Below are positions 17,318-23,681 of a stretch of DNA of 64,000 nt, piece by piece. The stretch is taken from contig NZ_QUSW01000006.1 in NCBI RefSeq assembly GCF_003852895.1, forward strand, positions 62,001 through 126,000, read 5' to 3'. This stretch comes from Rhizobacter terrae. Lineage in GTDB: Bacteria > Pseudomonadota > Gammaproteobacteria > Burkholderiales > Burkholderiaceae_C. The position numbers and the translations under genes are program-made. A model generated the notes under the pieces. That model was not told where the DNA came from and ran no database searches. It saw only the letters and a program-made list of their open reading frames with translations. Every line of letters starts with the position of its first letter. Within the stretch, counting starts at the first letter, position 1.

Positions 17318-17440
17318 ATGACGAAGAAGAAATCCATCAATATTGCCATCTGGGTTGCCGCATTGGTGGGCGTGGCTGCATTGGTCACCACCCTTGGCGG
17401 GCGGGTTGTCCAGTTTGTCATCAAGATGCACGGCGGCTGA
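17318..17440 (+). CDS. 40-residue single-TM peptide
   Basis: A short open frame with a strong ribosome site (GGGAG at 17307-17311, six bases from the ATG). It encodes a basic start (MTKKKS), one hydrophobic helix of about 22 residues (IAIWVAALVGVAALVTTLGG) and a short basic tail ending KMHGG. Charge distribution predicts an N-in membrane peptide. It sits alone between the TetR gene and the SDR, 14 bp before the latter, and runs in the same direction. I know no named family; it could be a small subunit or regulator of the exporter. Confidence 0.6.
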   Translation: MTKKKSINIAIWVAALVGVAALVTTLGGRVVQFVIKMHGG

Positions 17441-17454
17441 AGAAGAATATCCCC

Positions 17455-18246
17455 ATGGCCTCTCGAAACTCGGCGGAATTCAAGTCCAGGTACGGGCCGT
17501 GGGCCGTCGTCACGGGTGCGTCGTCGGGCATCGGCGCGGAGTTTTCGCGCCAGCTCGCAGCGCTTGGCCTGAACCTCGTGCTGGTGGCCCGCCGCCAGGA
17601 GCGGCTGGCCCGCTCGAAGCTTGAACTCGAGGCCCAGCACAACATCCAGGTGCTCACGGTGGCCTGCGACCTGCAGCACACCGAGGCCGTGGCCGAACTG
17701 GCCGCCGCCACCGCCGGGCTCGACCTGGGCCTGCTCGTGAACTGCGCAGGCTTCGCCGTCACCGGCGAGTTCACGCAGCATCGCATCGAAGACGAAGTCA
17801 GCCTGCTCCACGTGGACTGCCGGGCCCTGATGATGCTGTCCCATCACTTCGGCAAGAAGTTCGTGGCCAGGCGCAGAGGCGGCATCATCAACGTGGCATC
17901 GGCCGCATCGTTCATGCCGCTGCCCTACTGGGCGCACTACTCTGCAGCGAAAGCCTATGTGCTGCAGTTGTCCGAAGGGCTGTGGTTCGAAATGAAGAAA
18001 CACGGAGTCGACGTGCTGGCCTTGTGCCCCGGCAGCACCCAGACCGAATTCGCCCAGGTCGCGGGCACGTCGATGGAAGGCATGGACGTGAAGCCCGTCG
18101 TGAGTCAGGCCATCGAAGGCTTGGGCCGCAAGATCCGCGTCACGCCGGGCCTGGGCAATCGCGTCGCCGCGATCATTCCCCGGTTGATTCCTCGCCGGCT
18201 CAGCATTCTTCTTGGCTCCCAGGTCGTTCGGCCTGCCAGGTCATGA
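17455..18246 (+). CDS. short-chain dehydrogenase/reductase
   Basis: A 263-residue classical SDR. The cofactor motif TGASSGIG is at residues 20-27, NCAG near 100, a serine in VASAAS, and the catalytic YSAAK near 162-166. ARR after the second strand suggests NADP(H). Such enzymes reduce ketones or aldehydes. With the reductase-terminated NRPS and the GMC oxidase in the cluster, it may set the final oxidation state of the product. Its stop overlaps the start of the methyltransferase gene (ATGA). Confidence 0.88.
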   Translation: MASRNSAEFKSRYGPWAVVTGASSGIGAEFSRQLAALGLNLVLVARRQERLARSKLELEAQHNIQVLTVACDLQHTEAVAELAAATAGLDLGLLVNCAGFAVTGEFTQHRIEDEVSLLHVDCRALMMLSHHFGKKFVARRRGGIINVASAASFMPLPYWAHYSAAKAYVLQLSEGLWFEMKKHGVDVLALCPGSTQTEFAQVAGTSMEGMDVKPVVSQAIEGLGRKIRVTPGLGNRVAAIIPRLIPRRLSILLGSQVVRPARS

Positions 18247-19031
18247 GGCGCTGGATGCAACTGGTGGGCCTGCGCCATGCCGGGCCGGCTGAATTCGACT
18301 TCGGATGGCCCGTCACCTGGACAGTCGGCCCCTTGGCAGCCAGCGTCGTGGCGCTGGCGCTGGCCATCGCCTTGCAATGGCACGACACGAACGAATGGCC
18401 GCTGGCGCTGGTGCTGTGCGCGGTGTCGATTTCATTCTTCACCGGCCACCTCATCGCACTGGCGGCGGGGGATGTCGATCACGCAGTGCTGCCCATGGTG
18501 GGCCTGCTGTCCACGGAGGCCGACCGCGTGCTCGATGCCGGCTGCGGCTCGGGCCGCACGACCATCGCCCTCGCGCGCGTGGCCAGGCGCGGCCAGGTGG
18601 TCGCCGTCGACCGCTTCGATGCCAGCTACATCGATGGCGGCGGCGAGTCGCTGCTCAGGCGAAATCTCGCGCTGGCCAAGCTGCAGGACCGCGTGGAGAT
18701 CCGCAAGGCCGATCTCCTGCGCCTGCCCTTCGCGGACGAAAGCTTCGACAGCGCGGCCAGTGCACACGTGTTCGATCACCTGGGCGCCGCCAAGCTCGAT
18801 GCGCTCAAGGAAATGAAGCGCGTCCTCAAGCCCGGAGGCCGCTTTCTCCTGGTGGTGTGGATTCCCAGCTGGACCATGTTCGCCGTGTGCAACCTGGCCT
18901 GCTTCGCCTTCCTGGCACGCCCCGGTTGGCGGGCCCTCGCCACCGAGGCAGGACTCGCCCATGTCGAAGAAGGCCGCTTCAACGGCATGTGGTACCTGCT
19001 GCTCGAGAAGGCGCCGTGCCTGAATGCTTGA
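18243..19031 (+). CDS. SAM-dependent methyltransferase with membrane anchor
   Basis: A 262-residue class I methyltransferase with motif I DAGCGSGRTT at residues 98-107, an acidic loop VDRFD, and the LKPGGRFLLVVW post-motif near 195. Unusually, two hydrophobic helices (about 27-46 and 53-75) precede the catalytic domain, so it should be membrane-bound. The start overlaps the SDR stop by four bases, and its own 3' end overlaps the PPTase start. It probably methylates the cluster product, though a lipid or quinone substrate cannot be excluded. Confidence 0.82.
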   Translation: MRRWMQLVGLRHAGPAEFDFGWPVTWTVGPLAASVVALALAIALQWHDTNEWPLALVLCAVSISFFTGHLIALAAGDVDHAVLPMVGLLSTEADRVLDAGCGSGRTTIALARVARRGQVVAVDRFDASYIDGGGESLLRRNLALAKLQDRVEIRKADLLRLPFADESFDSAASAHVFDHLGAAKLDALKEMKRVLKPGGRFLLVVWIPSWTMFAVCNLACFAFLARPGWRALATEAGLAHVEEGRFNGMWYLLLEKAPCLNA

Positions 19032-19798
19032 CCCTGTGCCGCAACCGCGTCGACCTGTGGCTGGCCCAGACCAGCCGGGTTCGGGCGCTCGGGCTGCTCG
19101 ACCGCTGCGGGCTCCTGCTCTCGGCTGAAGAGCTGGCCAGGGAAGCCAGGTTCCGGTTCCAGGAAGACCGTGACTCCTTCCGGGTCACGCGTGCGCTGCT
19201 GCGCTGCGTGCTGTCGCGCTACGCGGCCAAGGCGGAAACAAGCTGGCGCTTCGAGTCCGATGCGAACGGACGCCCCAGGCTGGCCGATGCCGACGCGTTC
19301 TCAGGCGAACTGGACTTCAGCATCTCGCACACCCGCGACTTCACCCTGGTGGCCATCGGCTTGGGCCGCAGGGTCGGCGTGGACATCGAACGCGCAGACC
19401 GCCAGGTGAGAGAGAGCGTCCGGTGGGCCTGTCTCGATGCCGATGAACGTACGGCCTGTGCGCTGCTCCATGAAGACACGCAGCCGCGCCGCTTCATTGA
19501 AACCTGGACCTTGAAAGAGAGCTACCTCAAGGCCCTGGGATGCGGCCTGTCCAGGCCCATGGACAGCTTCGGATTCCGCTTCATCGACGACGCCGGCATC
19601 GCCTTGTGCGACCCGTGTGCCGACGCGACCTCAGCAGCCACCTGGGCCTTCTCGATGTTCGATCTGCCGCAAGCCCACGTCGGCTCGGTGTGCATCGAAG
19701 ACGGATCGGCCGTCGATCTCGTCCTGCACCGCATGGAGCCCTTGGCCACGGATGTCGAGATGGCGCTGCAAATCATTCGCGGATCCGCCACTCAATGA
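19016..19798 (+). CDS. 4'-phosphopantetheinyl transferase (Sfp type)
   Basis: A 260-residue enzyme that transfers phosphopantetheine from CoA to the serine of carrier domains, such as LGGDSL in the NRPS. The magnesium-binding GVDIERAD and the WTLKESYLKALGCGL motif are both intact, as are the RFR and ISHT segments. I start it at the GTG at 19016, which overlaps the methyltransferase end by 16 bp; no ATG lies in a suitable place. It closes the biosynthetic cluster and converges with rcnA, the two stop regions overlapping by seven bases. Confidence 0.88.
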   Translation: MPECLTLCRNRVDLWLAQTSRVRALGLLDRCGLLLSAEELAREARFRFQEDRDSFRVTRALLRCVLSRYAAKAETSWRFESDANGRPRLADADAFSGELDFSISHTRDFTLVAIGLGRRVGVDIERADRQVRESVRWACLDADERTACALLHEDTQPRRFIETWTLKESYLKALGCGLSRPMDSFGFRFIDDAGIALCDPCADATSAATWAFSMFDLPQAHVGSVCIEDGSAVDLVLHRMEPLATDVEMALQIIRGSATQ

Positions 19799-20922
19799 CC
19801 GGCCGCGTCCATGCCGAGCCAGCCGTGGTAGCCCACGTAGAGGCCCACGAGGATGATCAGCACGCTGGACACATACGGCGCCTTGCGCGCGAGTTCACCA
19901 AAGCCTGACCAGCGCCTGGCCGCATGGCGCACGGTGAGCGCGGCAATGGTGCCCGACATCACCATGGTCAACGCCAGGCCGATGCTGAAACACATCACCA
20001 GCGTGGCGCCCAGGGTGATCTTCTTGAGCTGCAGGCACAGCAGCAAGACGGTGATGGCCGCGGGGCAAGGCACCAGCCCACCCGTCAACCCGAAGATGAC
20101 GATCTGACCGGTGGTGACATGCCGGTTGGCGAACCGGCGCTTGATGTCGTTGGCGTGGGCACGCTCATGGGCGTCCTCGTAGTCTGCCGCCTCCTCGTGG
20201 GCGCCGTGCGCGTGGTGTGCGTGATCGTGTCCCTGCTCGGTGAACTCGACGTCGTAGTCATGGCTGTGGTGGCCGTGGCCCAGCTTCAGGCGGGCCGTGA
20301 ACTCGTGCGGCTCGGGAATCGCGTCCACCGATTGCAGGAACCCGCCCAGGTTCTCGAAACGGAACGCCTGCGTGCTGCCGTCGGGGCGGCTGGTCTCCAC
20401 CGTGACCGACTGGGGCGACCACTGATGCCCGCGTGCTGCCTGGTGCAGCCGGAAATGCGGCGGCATGCCCTCTTCGAAGATTTCAAGGCGCACGGTGCCA
20501 TGACCTGTGTCGATGGTGCGGGACTCGGCATGCTCGTGGCCGTGATCATGGTGATGATCATGGCCATGCCGCTCGCGTTCCTGGCGCCAGGTGCGCCACA
20601 GCATCCACAGCGCCACGCCGATGATCAGCACCGCGGAAGCCAGCTGGAAATACGGCTGCGTCGTCTCGGCATTCCATTGCCCGCCGTAGTACAGGCCGAC
20701 CAAGGCCACCAGCCAGACGATCGCGGTATGGGACGCGGTGGCCGACAGACCCAGCAGCACGGCCTGCGTCACCGTGCCGCGGATGGCGACGATGAACGCC
20801 GCCATCATCGTCTTGGAGTGTCCTGGCTCCAGGCCGTGCAAGGCCCCCAGCAGGATGGCGCTTGGAATGAACAGCCAGGCGTTGCCGGCTCCCTGCTGCA
20901 AGAGTGTGGCGATGTCGGTCAT
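19792..20922 (-). CDS. rcnA: RcnA-type nickel/cobalt efflux protein
   Basis: A 376-residue inner-membrane exporter of the NicO/RcnA family, about 100 residues longer than E. coli RcnA. The family motif HGLEPGHSKTMMAAF is near 29-43. A long cytosolic loop (about 105-245) is extremely rich in histidine (GHDHHHDHGHEH, GHGHHSHDYD, GHDHAHHAHGAH) and presumably binds Ni or Co ions. The second membrane half carries GGLVPCPAAITVLLL. I start it at ATG 20922; an upstream ATG at 20967 lies beyond the RcnR-type operator and would read through it. It is divergent-free: rcnR lies upstream on the same strand with its own operator copy. Confidence 0.9.
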   Translation of the reverse strand: MTDIATLLQQGAGNAWLFIPSAILLGALHGLEPGHSKTMMAAFIVAIRGTVTQAVLLGLSATASHTAIVWLVALVGLYYGGQWNAETTQPYFQLASAVLIIGVALWMLWRTWRQERERHGHDHHHDHGHEHAESRTIDTGHGTVRLEIFEEGMPPHFRLHQAARGHQWSPQSVTVETSRPDGSTQAFRFENLGGFLQSVDAIPEPHEFTARLKLGHGHHSHDYDVEFTEQGHDHAHHAHGAHEEAADYEDAHERAHANDIKRRFANRHVTTGQIVIFGLTGGLVPCPAAITVLLLCLQLKKITLGATLVMCFSIGLALTMVMSGTIAALTVRHAARRWSGFGELARKAPYVSSVLIILVGLYVGYHGWLGMDAAGH

Positions 20923-20942
20923 GAGCGTGCGAAGTTGATCTA

Positions 20943-20961
20943 TATCCTCCCCGGGAGGATA
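20943..20961 (-). promoter_or_regulatory. RcnR/CsoR-type operator of rcnA
   Basis: TATCCTCCCCGGGAGGATA is a perfect inverted repeat with 9-bp arms around a single central C. Its AT ends and G/C core are typical of operators bound by the RcnR/CsoR family. It ends about 20 bp in front of the rcnA start. A near-identical copy precedes rcnR. Confidence 0.82.
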
Positions 20962-20976
20962 CCGCACCCAGAAGTC

Positions 20977-21276
20977 TCAGAGGTACTTCGTGATCGTCTT
21001 GAACTCTTCAAGCGAGGCCTGCTTGCCCGCGCCGCGCGTCTTCATCGCGTCGTCCATGCAGTGATCCAGGTGATCGTGGATCAAGGTCTTCTTCGCCGCG
21101 TGGATGGCGCTTTCCACGGCCTGCAGCTGCTGGACGATGTCCAGGCAAGGCCGCTGCTCCTGCAGCATCGCGATGACGTTGCCGAGATGGCCATGGGCCC
21201 GCTTCAGGCGGTTGGCCACCTTGGGGTGGCTAGCATGGACGTGGGGGTGGGGGTGGGGGTGGGCGGTGGGTTTCAT
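20977..21276 (-). CDS. rcnR: RcnR/CsoR family metal-responsive repressor
   Basis: A 99-residue all-helical regulator (DUF156 family) that should release rcnA when nickel or cobalt is present. The conserved core starts at KVANRLKRAHGHLGNVIAML. The metal-ligand positions include the cysteine in QRPCLDIV and histidines in KTLIHDHLDHCM. It has an added N-terminal tail with the alternating His-Pro run HPHPHPHVHASH, absent from E. coli RcnR, which could be an extra metal site. The ATG at 21276 overlaps the last base of its own operator, and the AGGA in front is only one base away, so translation initiation and repression share the same bases. Confidence 0.9.
   Translation of the reverse strand: MKPTAHPHPHPHVHASHPKVANRLKRAHGHLGNVIAMLQEQRPCLDIVQQLQAVESAIHAAKKTLIHDHLDHCMDDAMKTRGAGKQASLEEFKTITKYL
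21243..21270 (+). other. G-quadruplex-capable G-run on the rcnR template strand
   Basis: On the plus strand three runs of five G and one run of three G (21243-21263) are separated by single T bases, followed by another GGG at 21268-21270. This fits the strictest short-loop quadruplex pattern. The run encodes the His-Pro tail of RcnR on the opposite strand and lies within 35 bp of its start codon. Confidence 0.6.
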
Positions 21277-21294
21277 ATCCTGCCCGGGAGGATA
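21276..21294 (-). promoter_or_regulatory. RcnR/CsoR-type operator of rcnR
   Basis: TATCCTGCCCGGGAGGATA has the same layout as the rcnA operator, differing from it at one base (G at 21282) and so losing one base pair of symmetry. It touches the rcnR start codon. This predicts autoregulation, perhaps at slightly weaker affinity than at rcnA. Confidence 0.8.
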
Positions 21295-21300
21295 CCCGAA

Positions 21301-22278
21301 TCAACTGCGGGACACCTCGCGCATCCCGAAGATGCGCGGCACCGTCTCGCGCATCAGCGCCACGAAGGCCCTCAGCCGCGCCGGTTGATGCTGGCGCGAC
21401 GGATAGACCAGCGAGACCGGCAGCGGCGTGGCGCACCATTGCGGCAGCAGCCGCACCAGGCGGCCCTGCGCGAGATCGTCGATCACCGCCCAGTGCGACA
21501 CCGCGGCCAGGCCCAGCCCATGGCGGGCGGCCGAGATCAAGGCGAACAGGCTGTTCGTGCCCATGCGACAGCGGATCGGCACGTTCAGTGACTGGCCGTA
21601 GCCGATGGCGCGCAGCTGGATCTCATCGCGGTAGTACGTGCTGAGCGCCAGCCACGGCTGGGCACGCAGCGTGTCCACGATCTCCTCGGGCGGCCGGGTG
21701 CCGATGTCATCCGGCAACTGCGCTGCCAACGCCGGCGCGGCCACCAGCACGCGCGGCACTTCGGCCACCTGAACGGCAATCAGGTCGGGCTGCTCGACGT
21801 GACCCACCGTGAGCGAGCAGTCCACCGCCTCGCGGCTGAAGTCGGGCAACTGGTCCTGCAGCGTCCATTCGATGCTCAGCCCCGGATGCTGCTTCATCAG
21901 CGCCGCCATCGGCTCCACGAGCTGGTTTTGTCCAAATGCATGTGGAACGTGCAGCCTGAGCACGCCGCTGAGCTGCCGTGTGTCTTCGCTCAGATCGTCA
22001 GCCAGCGCGTCCCAGCGGTCCACCAGCGACTGCGCCTGCACCAGGGCGCGGTGCCCCTCCTCCGTCAGGCGCAGGCCGCGCGTAGAGCGCTCCACCAACC
22101 GCGCACCGAGCAGGGACTCCAGCATCTGCACACGCCGGCTGACGGTGGGCTGCGTGGTGCCGAGCTGCTGGGCGGCAGCCGAGAAACTGCCGGATTCGGC
22201 CACGCGCAGGAAGGTCTGGAGCAAGGCCAGGCGGTCCTGCCCGCCGCTGTCGCGGATGTCGTGGTGGGTGTCATTCAT
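21301..22278 (-). CDS. LysR family transcriptional regulator
   Basis: A 325-residue LysR-type regulator. The winged helix-turn-helix is at about 18-75 (LLQTFLRVAESGSFSAAAQQLGTTQPTVSRRVQMLE), followed by the effector-binding domain. I use the ATG at 22278; an upstream frame to 22407 adds residues that do not fit the family and would overlap the neighbouring MFS gene start. It is divergent from the MFS transporter with 98 bp between the two starts, the usual layout for LysR control of a linked efflux pump. Confidence 0.9.
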   Translation of the reverse strand: MNDTHHDIRDSGGQDRLALLQTFLRVAESGSFSAAAQQLGTTQPTVSRRVQMLESLLGARLVERSTRGLRLTEEGHRALVQAQSLVDRWDALADDLSEDTRQLSGVLRLHVPHAFGQNQLVEPMAALMKQHPGLSIEWTLQDQLPDFSREAVDCSLTVGHVEQPDLIAVQVAEVPRVLVAAPALAAQLPDDIGTRPPEEIVDTLRAQPWLALSTYYRDEIQLRAIGYGQSLNVPIRCRMGTNSLFALISAARHGLGLAAVSHWAVIDDLAQGRLVRLLPQWCATPLPVSLVYPSRQHQPARLRAFVALMRETVPRIFGMREVSRS

Positions 22279-22376
22279 ACGCCAAGGGTATAGGCCTTGT
22301 GCATCGGCGGCTGCTTCCGCGCGAAGAGGCCTCTTCGAAGAATGGTGTCCATTGTCAATGTCATCCGAAAGAACCC

Positions 22377-23594
22377 ATGTCCGCGCTGCCTTCCGCCATC
22401 GAACCACGCCAGCCTGCGCTGCCCGCTGAATCCATGCCCTCGCCCTCGCTGATCACGCTGATGGCTGCCTCCACCGGCCTGGCCGTCGCGTCCATCTACT
22501 ACAGCCAGCCCATTCTTGCGCCGCTGGCCAGCGACCTGCATGCCGGCCATGGCCGCATCGGCGCCGTGCCCATGCTCACCCAGCTGGGCTATGCGACGGG
22601 CATCCTGCTGCTGACGCCGCTGGGTGACCGCTTCGACCGGCGGCAGGTGATCCTCGCCAAGTTCGTGCTGCTGGTGCTCACCCTGTTGCTCTGCAGCGTG
22701 GTGTCCGCCTACGAGCCTTTCCTCATCGCCAGCGCCTTGCTGGGCCTCGCGGCCACGCTCGCACAGGACGTGGTGCCCATGGCCGCGGCGCTCAGCCCGG
22801 CCGCCCACCGCGGGCGCATCGTCGGCCAGGTGATGACCGGCCTGCTGCTAGGCATCTTGCTGTCGCGCGTGCTGAGCGGCTTCGTGGCGCAGGCCTTCGG
22901 CTGGCGCTGGGTCTACGGCAGCGCGGCAGCGGCGCTCATGCTCGCCGGCCTGGCGTGCTGGCGCTGGCTGCCATCGCTGCCTCCGGCGGCGCCCACCACG
23001 TACGGCGCACTGCTGCGATCGCTGGGCAGCCTGTGGCGCCGCCAACCGGCACTGCGCCGCGCCGCCATCGCGCAAGGCCTGCTGGCCATGGCCTTCAGCG
23101 CGTTCTGGTCCACGCTGGCCGTGATGCTGCACCAGCGTTTCGGCCTGGGCAGCGCGGCCTCCGGCAGCTTCGGCCTGGCCGGTGCAGCCGGTGCGCTGGC
23201 GGCCCCGTTGGCCGGCCGCCTGGCCGACCGCCGTGGCCCGGGCGTGGTGACGACGCTGGGAGCCGGCCTGACCGCGCTGGCCTTCGTGGCGATGTCAGCC
23301 ACCACTGGACTCGAACAAGGCGCCGCACTGGTGATGCTGGCGGCGCTGGCCATCGTGTTCGATTTCGGCGTGCAGGCCGTGCTCGTAGCCCACCAGACCA
23401 TCGTCTATGCCCTGGAGCCCGCCGCCCGCAGCCGACTGAACGCGCTGCTGTTCACCGGCATCTTCATCGGCATGGCCAGCGGTGCGGCAGCGGGAAGCCT
23501 GCTGCTGGCGCATGCCGGGTGGATCGGCGTGACCACATTCGCTGCGCTGGCCAGCACGGCAGCGCTGGTGCTGCGGCTGACCGCGCGTGAATGA
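22377..23594 (+). CDS. MFS transporter (drug efflux type)
   Basis: A 405-residue major facilitator with about 12 TM helices. The loop 2-3 signature appears as PLGDRFDRRQVI near 83-94, and the second-half counterpart as GRLADRRGPG. The SIYYSQPILAPLASDL segment after the first helix is typical of the YnfM/NepI-like efflux group. It is divergently transcribed from the LysR gene and probably under its control. The substrate is unknown. Confidence 0.88.
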   Translation: MSALPSAIEPRQPALPAESMPSPSLITLMAASTGLAVASIYYSQPILAPLASDLHAGHGRIGAVPMLTQLGYATGILLLTPLGDRFDRRQVILAKFVLLVLTLLLCSVVSAYEPFLIASALLGLAATLAQDVVPMAAALSPAAHRGRIVGQVMTGLLLGILLSRVLSGFVAQAFGWRWVYGSAAAALMLAGLACWRWLPSLPPAAPTTYGALLRSLGSLWRRQPALRRAAIAQGLLAMAFSAFWSTLAVMLHQRFGLGSAASGSFGLAGAAGALAAPLAGRLADRRGPGVVTTLGAGLTALAFVAMSATTGLEQGAALVMLAALAIVFDFGVQAVLVAHQTIVYALEPAARSRLNALLFTGIFIGMASGAAAGSLLLAHAGWIGVTTFAALASTAALVLRLTARE

Positions 23595-23646
23595 CCCCAC
23601 TCGCCTTGCGCGAAGAATCATCCGGGCAGGCGGTTTGCTCATCCAT

Positions 23647-23664
23647 CGGTCGAGACCTCGACCG
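23647..23664 (+). repeat. 18-bp inverted repeat upstream of the glucose dehydrogenase gene
   Basis: CGGTCGAG and CTCGACCG form perfect 8-bp arms around the dinucleotide AC. The repeat ends 17 bp before the gcd start codon. It may be an operator or an RNA hairpin at the start of the mRNA; no T-run follows, so it is not a classical terminator. Confidence 0.6.
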
Positions 23665-23681
23665 CCTGGAGACCCTGCCTC

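Noticed and set aside
20976-21300. CRISPR-like or satellite repeat around the GGGGGT run
   Set aside because: The repeat is a simple consequence of the alternating His-Pro codons of RcnR and has no spacer structure.
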